63,634 nt of DNA, from positions 1 through 63,634 of the forward strand of contig NZ_JABFMU010000035.1 in assembly GCF_013359695.1 (NCBI RefSeq), in the 5' to 3' direction. The position numbers were made by a program, and so were the translations under genes. Below are positions 49,572 through 58,218 of the stretch, in pieces. Source of the DNA: Pseudomonas sp. C2B4. GTDB taxonomy: Bacteria; Pseudomonadota; Gammaproteobacteria; Pseudomonadales; Pseudomonadaceae. Under the pieces are notes generated by a model that was given only the letters and a program-made list of their open reading frames with translations, ran no database searches and was not told the DNA's origin. Positions within the stretch are counted from its first letter, which is position 1; every line of letters begins with the position of its first letter.

Positions 49572-50714
49572 ATGCCTGAATTGAAAACCCGCTGGGATAT
49601 TTTTTGCACCGTGGTCGACAACTACGGTGACATCGGCGTGACCTGGCGTCTGGCCCGGCAACTGGTTGCCGAACATGGGGTCGCGGTGCGGTTGTGGGTC
49701 GATGACCTGCGTGCCTTCGAGCGCATGTGTCCGCAAATCGATATCCATCTCTCGCAGCAATGGCAGCAGGGTGTCGAGGTCCGTCACTGGGCGGGCGACT
49801 GGCAGCCCGTTGAAGCCGCGGACGTAGTGATCGCCGCGTTCGCGTGCCAACTGCCGGGGGCTTACATGGACGCCATGGCTGAGCGGGAACAAACGCCGCT
49901 GTGGATGAACCTTGATTACCTGAGTGCCGAGGACTGGGTAATCGGCTGCCACGGTTTGCCGTCGGTGAAATACAGGCACGTGCAGAAGTTCTTCTTCTTT
50001 CCCGGGTTCCAGAAAGGCACGGGTGGCCTGTTGCGTGAACGTGGATTGCTGGAGCGCCGCAGGCAGTTTCAGCAAAACCCCGAGGCACAGCGAGCGTTCC
50101 TGCAAGGTTTGGGGGTCGATCGTGCGCCAGATGCGCAGCTGATCTCACTGTTTGCCTACGAAAATGCCGGGCTGGCCAGTTGGCTGGATGCACTGGCGAG
50201 CGATTCGACACCCACCCACCTGCTGGTGCCGGAAGGGCGGATTCTCGGCGACGTCGAGCGTTGGATTGGAGTCAGTGGACTGGCGGCCGGTGCGTTGCAT
50301 GTGCGCAATGCCCTGACGGTGCAAGTGCTGCCGTTCGTCCAACAAGACCAGTATGACCCGTTGCTGTGGTGCTGCGATTTCAACGCCGTGCGCGGTGAAG
50401 ACTCCTTTGTCCGTGCCCAGTGGGCGGGCCGACCGTTGCTCTGGCACATCTATCAGCAGGAGGAAGATGTCCATCTGGACAAACTTGAAGCTTTCCTCGC
50501 GCTGTATGTGAGCAGCCTGTCGGAACCCGCGCGCGAGGCGATCAGCGGTCTTTGGCGGGCGTGGAATGCCGGTGACAATATGACAGACCATTGGCAATCC
50601 ACTCGCAAACACTGGCCGGAACTGCAAAAACACGCCGAGACGTGGTGTCTGGAACAGGCCTCGCAGGCCGATCTTGCCGCAGCGCTGGTACAGTTTTATG
50701 TAAATTGGCTATGA
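49572..50714 (+). CDS. earP: EF-P arginine rhamnosyltransferase EarP
   Basis: EarP transfers rhamnose from dTDP-rhamnose to Arg32 of elongation factor P. It has 380 aa and a GT-B fold. It begins with WDIFCTVVDNYGDIGVTWRL, including the conserved aspartate of the active site, and the C-terminal donor-binding part contains VRGEDSFVRAQWAGRPLLWH. The efp gene follows after 48 nt, as usual for this pair. The modification lets EF-P relieve ribosome stalling at polyproline. Confidence 0.97.
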   Translation: MPELKTRWDIFCTVVDNYGDIGVTWRLARQLVAEHGVAVRLWVDDLRAFERMCPQIDIHLSQQWQQGVEVRHWAGDWQPVEAADVVIAAFACQLPGAYMDAMAEREQTPLWMNLDYLSAEDWVIGCHGLPSVKYRHVQKFFFFPGFQKGTGGLLRERGLLERRRQFQQNPEAQRAFLQGLGVDRAPDAQLISLFAYENAGLASWLDALASDSTPTHLLVPEGRILGDVERWIGVSGLAAGALHVRNALTVQVLPFVQQDQYDPLLWCCDFNAVRGEDSFVRAQWAGRPLLWHIYQQEEDVHLDKLEAFLALYVSSLSEPAREAISGLWRAWNAGDNMTDHWQSTRKHWPELQKHAETWCLEQASQADLAAALVQFYVNWL

Positions 50715-50762
50715 TACGCGGCCTAGATTTTTGTAAATCCCATCCAAATTCGGATATTCGCA

Positions 50763-51332
50763 ATGAAAACTGGTAAAGAACTCAAACCCGGTACCGTGAT
50801 CCGTATCGACAACGACCCTTGGCTGGTTCAGAAAGCTGAATTCACCAAGTCCGGTCGTAACAGCGCGATCATGAAGACCAAGCTGAAAAACCTGCTGACC
50901 GGCTACAAGACCGAAACCGTATACGGCGCGGACGACAAGCTGGATGACGTGATCCTGGATCGCAAAGAAGCGACCCTGTCCTTCATCAGCGGTGACTCCT
51001 ACACGTTCATGGACACCACCGACTACACCATGTACGAGCTGAACGCCGAAGACATCGAAAGCGTTCTGCCGTTCATCGAAGAAGGCATGACCGACGTTTG
51101 CGAAGCCGTGTTCTTCGAAGGCCGCCTGGTTTCCGTAGAGCTGCCGACCACCATCGTGCGTCAGGTTGACTACACCGAAGGTTCCGCTCGTGGCGACACT
51201 TCCGGCAAGGTAATGAAGCCTGCCAAACTGAAGAACGGTACCGAGCTGTCGGTTGCTGACTTCATCAATATCGGCGACATGATCGAGATTGATACCCGCG
51301 AAGGCGGTTCCTACAAAGGCCGTGCTAAATAA
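50763..51332 (+). CDS. efp: Elongation factor P
   Basis: EF-P binds between the P and E sites of ribosomes stalled on consecutive prolines. It has 189 aa. The tip of domain I reads KSGRNSAIMKTK with arginine at position 32, the residue that is rhamnosylated by EarP, not the lysine found in E. coli EF-P. The enzyme is encoded just upstream. A good terminator follows. Confidence 0.98.
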   Translation: MKTGKELKPGTVIRIDNDPWLVQKAEFTKSGRNSAIMKTKLKNLLTGYKTETVYGADDKLDDVILDRKEATLSFISGDSYTFMDTTDYTMYELNAEDIESVLPFIEEGMTDVCEAVFFEGRLVSVELPTTIVRQVDYTEGSARGDTSGKVMKPAKLKNGTELSVADFINIGDMIEIDTREGGSYKGRAK

Positions 51333-51349
51333 GCACTGCTTCAGGAATG

Positions 51350-51381
51350 AAAAAGCCCGACCATTGAGTCGGGCTTTTTTG
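51350..51381 (+). terminator. Terminator of efp
   Basis: AAAAAGCCCGAC and GTCGGGCTTTTTT form a hairpin ending in a T-run. Confidence 0.92.
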
Positions 51382-51408
51382 TGCCTGTCTGAATCTACGA
51401 TGAACCCT

Positions 51409-51496
51409 TGTGGGAGCGAGCCTGCTCGCGAAGTGGCGTGTCAGGCAACGATGATGTGTTTGGCAAACCGCATTCGCGAGCAGGCTCGCTCCCACA
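51409..51496. repeat. REP pair (inverted)
   Basis: An inverted pair of the main REP core with a spacer of about 40 nt, between efp and the convergent esterase gene. Confidence 0.9.
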
Positions 51497-51508
51497 GGGG
51501 GTACTGCG

Positions 51509-52528
51509 TTATTTCTTCAGGTGCTGCTTGAGCTCTTCGGACGCTTGCAACATCGCCGAACGCACTGCCGGGACCTGACTCACTACGTTGAGCAAACCAT
51601 AGTCGTGGATCATGCCGTTGTAGCGAACCGAGGTCACCGGCACGCCGGCTTCGTCGAGTTTGCGGGCGTAGGCCTCGCCTTCGTCGCGCAGTACGTCGGC
51701 TTCGGCGGTCTGCACCAACGCAGGTGGCAGCCCCTTGAGTTGCGCAGGGGTGGCCCGCAGCGGCGAGGCGTAGATCTCGTTACGTTGCTTGGCGTCGGTG
51801 GTGTAGTTGTCCCAGAACCACTTCATCATGTTACGGGTCAGGAAGTGGCCTTCGGCATACTGGTTATACGAACCGGTTTCGAAGTTGGCATCGGTCACCG
51901 GCCACAGCAGTACCTGGAACTTGATCGCTGGTGTGCCTTTGTCTTTGGCCATCAGCGCGACCACAGCCGCCATGTTGCCGCCGACGCTGTTGCCGGCCAC
52001 GGCCAGGCGCTTGCCATCGACATTGATCTCTTTACCGTGCTCGGCCACCCACTTGGTGGCGGCATAAGCCTGGTTGATTGCCACCGGGTAATGCGCTTCC
52101 GGCGAAGGGGTGTAGTTGACGAAAACCGCCGCCGCCCCCGAGCCCGCCACCAGGTCACGAACCAGTCGCTCGTGGGTCGGGAAGTCTCCCAATACCCAGC
52201 CACCGCCGTGGAAGAACATGAACACCGGCAACTCACCCTTGACCCCGGCTGGCCGGACGATGGTCAGGCTCAGCGGTTGGCCATCGACCTGGATGGTCTT
52301 CTCGCTGACGTCGGCTTTTGGCAGCGTCAGCTTCACCCCGGACTGCGCGCCTACCAGCACGGCGCGGGCATCTTTGGGTGTCATCTGTTCCATCGGTTTG
52401 CCGGTGCCGGCATTCAGCACATCGAGGAATGCCTGGGTGTTGTGTTCAACGTCGCCGGCAAATGCGCTGTGGACGGACAGGGCGAGAAGGGTACCGGTCA
52501 AGACTTTGCTGAAAGTGTTCATGTTCAT
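51509..52528 (-). CDS. Exported alpha/beta hydrolase (HSL-family esterase)
   Basis: A 339-residue esterase with a signal peptide (MNMNTFSKVLTGTLLALSVHSAFA), so probably periplasmic. The oxyanion motif is FFHGGGWVLGD, the nucleophile is in VAGNSVGGNMAA, the aspartate in ETAEADVLRDEGE-like sequence (TAEADVLRDEGEAYA), and the histidine in NGMIHDYGLLN. This is the hormone-sensitive-lipase group. It lies just downstream of ohr on the same strand, 30 nt apart, so it may be part of the peroxide-inducible unit. Confidence 0.9.
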   Translation of the reverse strand: MNMNTFSKVLTGTLLALSVHSAFAGDVEHNTQAFLDVLNAGTGKPMEQMTPKDARAVLVGAQSGVKLTLPKADVSEKTIQVDGQPLSLTIVRPAGVKGELPVFMFFHGGGWVLGDFPTHERLVRDLVAGSGAAAVFVNYTPSPEAHYPVAINQAYAATKWVAEHGKEINVDGKRLAVAGNSVGGNMAAVVALMAKDKGTPAIKFQVLLWPVTDANFETGSYNQYAEGHFLTRNMMKWFWDNYTTDAKQRNEIYASPLRATPAQLKGLPPALVQTAEADVLRDEGEAYARKLDEAGVPVTSVRYNGMIHDYGLLNVVSQVPAVRSAMLQASEELKQHLKK

Positions 52529-52558
52529 TTCCTGTTCGGGCCTGAGTGGATGACAGCG

Positions 52559-52978
52559 TTAGACGGTGACGTGCAGACGCACATCGACGTTGCCGCGGGT
52601 GGCGTTGGAGTACGGGCAGACCTGGTGGGCTGCGTCGACCAGGGTTTGTGCATCCGCTTGTTCAAGGCCCGGCAGGCTGATGTGCAGGTCGATGTCCAGA
52701 CCGAAACCACCAGGGATCTGGCCGATGCCGACATGGGCAGTGATCGAGGCGTCGTCCGGGATTTTGCGTTTGGTCTGGCTGGCGACGAATTTCAGGGCGC
52801 CGATGAAGCAGGCGGAGTAGCCGGCTGCGAACAGTTGCTCAGGGTTGGTCGCCGCGCCGCCAGCACCGCCGAGTTCTTTCGGGGTGGCGAGTTTGACGTC
52901 GAGAATGTTGTCACTGGAAATCGCACGACCGTCACGGCCACCGGTGGAAGTTGCGATTGCGGTGTAGAGAGTTTGCAT
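52559..52978 (-). CDS. ohr: Organic hydroperoxide resistance protein
   Basis: A 139-residue thiol peroxidase that reduces organic and fatty-acid hydroperoxides. The reactive Cys57 (FAAGYSACFIGALK) and resolving Cys121 (AHQVCPYSNATRGN) are both present, with Arg17 also in place near the N-terminus. The gene ohrR, encoding its repressor, lies upstream on the same strand, and an inverted repeat precedes ohr. Confidence 0.97.
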   Translation of the reverse strand: MQTLYTAIATSTGGRDGRAISSDNILDVKLATPKELGGAGGAATNPEQLFAAGYSACFIGALKFVASQTKRKIPDDASITAHVGIGQIPGGFGLDIDLHISLPGLEQADAQTLVDAAHQVCPYSNATRGNVDVRLHVTV

Positions 52979-53050
52979 GGTGAAGGCCTCGTTCTGGGTT
53001 TGATTGTGCTGCGCTAAATGTTTGCGCGTTAAGTAAGTGCGAGGTGAATG

Positions 53051-53079
53051 TATCGCGCTAATATTTAGTGCGCAAGATA
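53051..53079 (-). promoter_or_regulatory. Candidate OhrR operator
   Basis: An imperfect palindrome TATC-GCGCTAA-TATT-TAGTGCGC-AAGATA lies about 75 nt upstream of the ohr start. A related GCGCTAAAT...GCGCGTTAAG occurs at 53012-53032. Identity as OhrR sites is inference. Confidence 0.5.
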
Positions 53080-53212
53080 AATTTTGAAAAAATCTGAGAT
53101 GAAGCGATAGCCGACTGGCTGGATTGGCTTGGGAGTCTTGGATTAGAGCTTCGGAGAAGGTTTAAAAATTTTTTGGAAGGGGACGATTTTTTTCAACACG
53201 CCGCAGGACAAA

Positions 53213-53316
53213 TGTGGGAGCGGGCCTGCTCGCGAATGCGGTGCGCCAGCCAGCACCCATGCTGAATGTGACAGTGTATTCGTCGTAACGCCGCCCGGAG
53301 CCGGCTCGCTCCCACA
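53213..53316. repeat. REP pair, right copy degenerate
   Basis: The left copy is nearly standard (GAGCGGGCCTGCTCGC); the right (GGAGCCGGCTCGCTCCCACA) has diverged. It lies between ohr and ohrR. Confidence 0.75.
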
Positions 53317-53325
53317 GGGGGGGAG

Positions 53326-53787
53326 TTAGAGGCTGTCCTGCAAATGCCGACGCAGTTCTTGCAGCTCTGCCTGCAGTTTTTGCAGCCGCTCCAGCGTCAT
53401 CCCGCTGGCGCCGAGGATGCACTGGGGAATGCCCCGCGCCTTGTCGCGCAAGGCGCGGCCCTGCTCAGTGAGTTCGATGATCACCACGCGCTCGTCTTCA
53501 CGGCTGCGGGTGCGGCTGAGGACACCCTCGGCTTCCAGGCGCTTGAGCAAGGGCGTGAGCGAACCGGGATCGGTCAACAGGCGAGCGCTGATTTCGCCGA
53601 CGGTCAAGCCGTCCTGTTCCCACAGCACCATCATGGCCAGGTACTGTGGATAAGTCAGGCCCAGAGCCTGCAACAGTGGCTTGTAGACCTTGGTCATCAT
53701 CAACGAAGTGGAATGCAGGGCGAAGCAGGCCTGATTGTCCAGCAGCAGGTCGTCGCAGTTGTCCGGGGTGTCGCGCTCGGTGGTCAT
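53326..53787 (-). CDS. ohrR: MarR-family peroxide sensor OhrR
   Basis: A 153-residue winged-helix repressor. The sensing cysteine is Cys21 in LLLDNQACFALHSTS, as in OhrR of Xanthomonas and Bacillus. The DNA-binding region is LTVGEISARLLTDPGSLTPL and the wing contains SREDERVVIIELTEQG. Oxidation of the cysteine by organic hydroperoxide would release DNA and induce ohr. It lies upstream of ohr on the same strand. Confidence 0.93.
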   Translation of the reverse strand: MTTERDTPDNCDDLLLDNQACFALHSTSLMMTKVYKPLLQALGLTYPQYLAMMVLWEQDGLTVGEISARLLTDPGSLTPLLKRLEAEGVLSRTRSREDERVVIIELTEQGRALRDKARGIPQCILGASGMTLERLQKLQAELQELRRHLQDSL

Positions 53788-53855
53788 TTCAAAGCCTTGA
53801 TCTGTGATGTCATGAATCTAGCGGGCAAATCTTTAATGCACCACACAATTCTGGA

Positions 53856-54812
53856 CTAGTGGTGGCCCAGATGGGTTTGCAGTACCAGATCCCACGGTGG
53901 GATCGGGCTGAAGCGGGTTTTCAGGTATTCCAGCAACAGGCGGCTGCGGGAGTTGGGCTGCTGCTCCAGACGCAAAGCGTAGATTCCGGCGCTTTCCGGA
54001 TTGGGCAGGCCGTTTTCGCAAAACAGTGGCAGCAGTTCGCCGCGCAGAAGGTATTCGCTGGCCAGCCAGGTCGGCAAGTGCGCGATGCCCAAACCCGCCA
54101 GCGCTCCGCAGACCAGTGCTTCGGCATTATTGGCGCTCATGCGGATGCGCGAGGGCCGATGCAGTTGCATCCGGCCTTCCTGTTCGAAGCGCCAGGCGAA
54201 CGGCGGCGCCAATCCATCCCAGTCGAGGCCGTCGTGTTCGGTCAGCTGCGCCGGATCGTTCGGCACACCGCGGCGTTGCAGATAATCGGGGCTGGCGCAG
54301 GCAATGCGCACCATACTCGCCAACGGTGTGGCCACCAGTCGGGTGTCGGCCAATTGCCCGGCGCGCAAGACCAGATCGACCTTGCCCAGGTTCAAGCCCT
54401 GCATGTCGACAAAGCTGTCGATCAGGTGCAGTTGCACGTCGAGGCCAGGGTAGAGCATCAGAAAGTCGGCAATCACCGGCGCCAGATGCCGTCGACCGAA
54501 CGCCGCCGGCGCATCGACCCGAATCAAGCCCTCCGGTGCACTGCTGAGCGACACCGCTTCGGCCCTGGCCAGGCGCAATTCGGCGACGATCCGCCGCGCC
54601 CTTTCGGCAAACGCCAGACCCGCCGGGGTGGCGCGAACCGCATGGGTGCTGCGAATGAACAACTGGCTGCCGACGGCACTTTCCAGGCTATCGATTCGCC
54701 GTGCGACTGCCGAAGGGGTCAGGGGATGGCGACGTGAGGCGGCGGAAAAACTGCCGGTTTCCAGTACGTCCAGAAACAGGCCCAGTTGGTCGGTCAGTTG
54801 ATTGGGATTCAT
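53856..54812 (-). CDS. LysR family transcriptional regulator
   Basis: A 318-residue LysR regulator. The N-terminal helix-turn-helix is visible as GSFSAASRRHPLTPSAVARR; the effector domain begins near residue 90 (GLIRVDAPAAFGRRHLAPV). It is of the CrgA-like single-gene type. The start MNPNQLTDQLGLF is the family start; an ATG further upstream adds unrelated sequence. It is divergent from a TSUP-family transporter gene and may control it. Confidence 0.92.
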   Translation of the reverse strand: MNPNQLTDQLGLFLDVLETGSFSAASRRHPLTPSAVARRIDSLESAVGSQLFIRSTHAVRATPAGLAFAERARRIVAELRLARAEAVSLSSAPEGLIRVDAPAAFGRRHLAPVIADFLMLYPGLDVQLHLIDSFVDMQGLNLGKVDLVLRAGQLADTRLVATPLASMVRIACASPDYLQRRGVPNDPAQLTEHDGLDWDGLAPPFAWRFEQEGRMQLHRPSRIRMSANNAEALVCGALAGLGIAHLPTWLASEYLLRGELLPLFCENGLPNPESAGIYALRLEQQPNSRSRLLLEYLKTRFSPIPPWDLVLQTHLGHH

Positions 54813-54923
54813 GGATGGCTCATTGCCTATGCGAGTTTGGCACAGCCATTGTGCGTTGCTGTGCGTTTCCGTGCCAGAACCATCTGCGTAGGATGAAAGG
54901 CCTGATGTGAAGGGGAAGTCGCT

Positions 54924-55673
54924 GTGATTGAGTTTTTGATGTATCTGGTCTTTGGCGCTGCCTTGGGAACCCTCGGCGGCATCTTCGGTATCGGTGGCGG
55001 CTTGATCGCCATTCCTCTGTTGGGCGTGCTCTGTGGTCTCGATCAGCAGATTGCCCAAGGGACTGCGCTGGTAATGGTGGTGCCGAACGTGATGTTGGCG
55101 CTATGGCGTTATCACCAGCGCAACCGCATCGAACTCAGGCATGCGCTGCCACTGGCTTCCATGGGTTTCTGCTTTGCCTGGATCGGTTCGATCTGGGCGG
55201 TAGGTATTGACGCGCAAACCATGCGCCTGGGTTTCGTCGCCTTCCTGGTCGCACTCTCGGCTTACAACCTGATGCGCATGTTCCTGGCCAGCGCACCGGC
55301 GTCAGCGCAGATGAACTATTCGTGGCCCTGGCTGGGTGTGCTTGGTGCGGCGTCCGGCACCATGGGCGGTTTGTTCGGTGTGGGCGGGGCCGTGGTGGCG
55401 ACGCCAGTGCTGACCAGCGTGTTCGGCACCACCCAAGTGGTTGCCCAGGGCCTGTCGTTGGCGTTGGCGCTACCGAGCACCGGCGTCACCCTGGCCACCT
55501 ATGCCGTGCACCATCAGGTGCACTGGATGATTGGCGTGCCATTGGCGGTCGGTGGCCTGATGAGCATCAGTTGGGGCGTGAAGATCGCCCACGCCATGCC
55601 GGAACGGGTATTGCGCGCGCTGTTCTGCGGATTCCTGGTGCTCTGCGCGGTAATGCTCGCCTTTAAAGTTTGA
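54924..55673 (+). CDS. TSUP/TauE-SafE family permease
   Basis: A 249-residue inner-membrane protein with about eight hydrophobic segments arranged in two repeats. Each half starts with a glycine-rich stretch (GTLGGIFGIGGGLIAIPLL and GTMGGLFGVGGAVVATPVL). Such proteins export or import sulfur or organic anions. The substrate is not known. Start GTG with AAGGGGAA. Its 3' end overlaps the convergent LysR gene by 11 nt. Confidence 0.92.
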   Translation: MIEFLMYLVFGAALGTLGGIFGIGGGLIAIPLLGVLCGLDQQIAQGTALVMVVPNVMLALWRYHQRNRIELRHALPLASMGFCFAWIGSIWAVGIDAQTMRLGFVAFLVALSAYNLMRMFLASAPASAQMNYSWPWLGVLGAASGTMGGLFGVGGAVVATPVLTSVFGTTQVVAQGLSLALALPSTGVTLATYAVHHQVHWMIGVPLAVGGLMSISWGVKIAHAMPERVLRALFCGFLVLCAVMLAFKV

Positions 55674-56517
55674 AACCTTCGATGATGTGTTCCGCCAGGC
55701 ATTCGGTGATGGGGGAGGGGTTGTGCAGGTTGCGCACCAGCATGATGCTGGCCTCGGGCAATACGGGCAGGTCTTCGGCTTCACCGAGGATGCGCATGTC
55801 CGACGTGACCAGGCTTTCCAGCTGTGCGGTCACCGCCAGGCCGGCACTGACCACCGCCATGATCGCCGACAGGCTGTCACTGTTGTAGGCCACGCGATAA
55901 TCGCGGCCCATGGCATCCAGGGCATTGCAGGCCCACAAGCGGCAGAAGCAATCGCTGTTGAACATCGCCAGTGGCAACGGCGTTTGCTCGTGGGCGCTGT
56001 AGCATTGCGCCTCGGCCCAGACAAAACGTTCCTTGCGCAACAACTGGCCGATTTCGCTACCCGGTTCGCGGGTGACGATGGTCAGGTCCAGATCCTGGCG
56101 CAACAGCAATTGTTTTGATGATTCGCAGTGCACCTCGATCTGGATCAGTGGGTAGGTCTGGGCGAATCGACGCAGAATTCCCGGCAGAAAACGCATCACG
56201 TAGTCATCCGGCGTGCCGATACGCACCATGCCGACCATGTGCGGCTCACGCAGGGTGTTGAACACCTCACTGTGCAGCTTGAGGATGCGCCGGGCGTACC
56301 CGAGCAGTACCTGGCCCTCCGCCGTCAGCCGCACTTGCCGGCCGTCGCGCTGGAACAATTGCCGCTGCAACACATCTTCTTCCAGCCGCTTCATCTGCAT
56401 GCTCACGGCTGACTGGGTGCGATTGACCTGTTCGCCAGCGCGGGTAAAGCCGCCCTGGTCGGCGATGGCGACGAAGGTGCGCAGGACTTCGGTGTCGATA
56501 CTCGGGTAGGCAGACAT
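55663..56517 (-). CDS. LysR family transcriptional regulator
   Basis: A 284-residue LysR protein. The DNA-binding region is GGFTRAGEQVNRTQSAVSMQ, and the effector domain contains VRIGTPDDYVMRFLPGILR. It is divergent from a DUF1127 gene 96 nt away, its most likely target. Its end overlaps the TSUP gene. The effector is unknown. Confidence 0.92.
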   Translation of the reverse strand: MSAYPSIDTEVLRTFVAIADQGGFTRAGEQVNRTQSAVSMQMKRLEEDVLQRQLFQRDGRQVRLTAEGQVLLGYARRILKLHSEVFNTLREPHMVGMVRIGTPDDYVMRFLPGILRRFAQTYPLIQIEVHCESSKQLLLRQDLDLTIVTREPGSEIGQLLRKERFVWAEAQCYSAHEQTPLPLAMFNSDCFCRLWACNALDAMGRDYRVAYNSDSLSAIMAVVSAGLAVTAQLESLVTSDMRILGEAEDLPVLPEASIMLVRNLHNPSPITECLAEHIIEGFKL

Positions 56518-56612
56518 TCATCAATCTCCGAGATATGTGACATCAGAAACATTCGTTGGATTGATCTTAGCGCTGGCGAGAAACTTGAGCCATCCAAACG
56601 GAGGGCAACAAG

Positions 56613-56828
56613 ATGAAAGGTCAACATGAACATCAAGCCGTAGAAAAACACTCCATCCATCTGGTATCCGATCTGCTGCATAAATTCAGCCGGTGGTACG
56701 AGCTTCACCGGGAACGCGAGTTGCTGGCGAGTTTGAGCGACGAAGCGCTGAAGGACATCGGCATGAGTCGTGCCGACGTGGAGTACGAATCGGTCAAACC
56801 ATTCTGGAATGACCCGATGCACAAATGA
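56613..56828 (+). CDS. DUF1127 (YjiS-like) small protein
   Basis: A 71-residue protein. The C-terminal DUF1127 domain is evident in RERELLASLSDEALKDIGMS followed by RADVEYESVKPFW. Small proteins of this family have been linked in other bacteria to RNA turnover and phosphate or stress control. The start follows GGAGGGCAACAAG. It is divergent from a LysR gene. Confidence 0.92.
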   Translation: MKGQHEHQAVEKHSIHLVSDLLHKFSRWYELHRERELLASLSDEALKDIGMSRADVEYESVKPFWNDPMHK

Positions 56829-56892
56829 GCAATACACAACTACACAAACCGACTTTCGGTGAGGTAGGTTGCGAGCAGACAAGGAGATGCTC

Positions 56893-58122
56893 ATGCCCGC
56901 AACACAGTCCTTTTCCCTTAAACAGGCTCGGCGTCTGGCGCTGGCTGCCCAAGGATTCAACGGGCGCCAGCCGCCAGCGTCAGTCAAACCCGTTCAACTC
57001 AACCGTCTGATCGAGCGGCTGGGCATTCTGCAGATCGACTCCGTCAACGCCGTGGTGCGTTCGCACTACCTTCCGCTGTTTTCCCGTCTCGGCAATTACT
57101 CATCCGAGCTGCTCGACCAAGCGGCCTGGAGTCAGGGCCGGCGTCGCACGTTGTTTGAATATTGGGGGCATGAAGCCTCTCTGCTGCCCTTGTCGATGTA
57201 CCCCTTGATGCGTTGGCGCATGCAGCGGGCGATGCGGGGCGAAGATATCTATCAACAACTGGCGCAATTCGGTCGTGAGCAGCAGGACACAATTCGCCGG
57301 GTATTGGCGTGTGTTCAGGAACAGGGCGCGCTCGGCGCCGGCAGCCTGTCGACTCGCCAGGAGCGAGCAGGCCCGTGGTGGGACTGGAGCGCGGAAAAGC
57401 ATGCGCTGGAATGGTTGTTCGCAGCAGGAGAAGTGACCGTCGCTGGCCGGCGCGGCTTCGAGCGGCTCTATGACTTGCCGGAACGGGTGATCCCCTCGGC
57501 CATCCTGGCGCAACCCTGGCTCAGTGAGGCCGAGGCGCAGCGCGGGTTGTTGCTGCATGCCGCGACAGCCTTGGGTGTGGGCACCGAGAAAGACTTGCGC
57601 GACTACTTCCGTTTGAATCCCGCTGACAGTCGACCGCGTCTGGAGGAGTTGGTCGAGGCGGGCGAACTGCTGTCCTGCGAGGTCCAGGGCTGGCGTCAAC
57701 CGGCGTATTGCCTGCCCGAGCCCAAGGTACCGCGCAAGGTCGAGGCCAGTGCGCTGCTTTCACCTTTCGATTCACTGATCTGGGAGCGCAGTCGCACCGA
57801 GCGCCTGTTCGATTTTCGCTATCGGCTGGAGATTTACACGCCGTCGCATAAGCGGGTCTATGGCTATTACGTCTTGCCGTTTTTGCACAATGAACGGATT
57901 GCCGCACGGGTCGATCTGCGCGCCGAACGGGCAGCGGGACGCCTGGCGGTGCATGCCGTGCATGAGGAAGAGCGGGGGCTGGATGACGAGGGGATGCTGG
58001 CACTGGCGGTCAATCTGCGGCGGATGGCGGATTGGTTGGGGCTTGAGCGGGTTCAGTTGAATTGCCCGCGGGAGAGTGCGGCTAGGTTGCGGGTGGCATT
58101 GGCGCAGATGGGCGGTGACTGA
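56893..58122 (+). CDS. YcaQ-like winged-helix DNA glycosylase
   Basis: A 409-residue protein of the YcaQ/AlkZ family, which removes alkylated or cross-linked bases from DNA. The catalytic QxD/QxQ position appears as ILQIDSVNAVVRSHYLPLF, matching YcaQ (QID). Other landmarks are RTLFEYWGHEASLLP and SALLSPFDSLIWERSRTERL. The start was chosen for AAGGAG with 6-nt spacing; a start 24 nt upstream is possible. Activity on interstrand cross-links is inferred from the family. Confidence 0.9.
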   Translation: MPATQSFSLKQARRLALAAQGFNGRQPPASVKPVQLNRLIERLGILQIDSVNAVVRSHYLPLFSRLGNYSSELLDQAAWSQGRRRTLFEYWGHEASLLPLSMYPLMRWRMQRAMRGEDIYQQLAQFGREQQDTIRRVLACVQEQGALGAGSLSTRQERAGPWWDWSAEKHALEWLFAAGEVTVAGRRGFERLYDLPERVIPSAILAQPWLSEAEAQRGLLLHAATALGVGTEKDLRDYFRLNPADSRPRLEELVEAGELLSCEVQGWRQPAYCLPEPKVPRKVEASALLSPFDSLIWERSRTERLFDFRYRLEIYTPSHKRVYGYYVLPFLHNERIAARVDLRAERAAGRLAVHAVHEEERGLDDEGMLALAVNLRRMADWLGLERVQLNCPRESAARLRVALAQMGGD

Positions 58123-58130
58123 ACTGACGT

Positions 58131-58205
58131 CTTCGCGAGCAGGCTCGCTCCCACAGGTGGCCCTGGAGAACGCGGTCCAATGTGGGAGCGAGCCTGCTCG
58201 CGAAG
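58131..58205. repeat. REP pair (inverted)
   Basis: An inverted pair of the main REP core between the convergent YcaQ-like and DAHP synthase genes. Confidence 0.9.
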
Positions 58206-58218
58206 GGGGCACCGCGAT

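Noticed and set aside
56825..57010. 61-codon frame starting in the DUF1127 stop (ATGA overlap)
   Set aside because: It overlaps the YcaQ-like gene in another frame, and the sequence after residue 20 is clearly the shifted frame of that gene.
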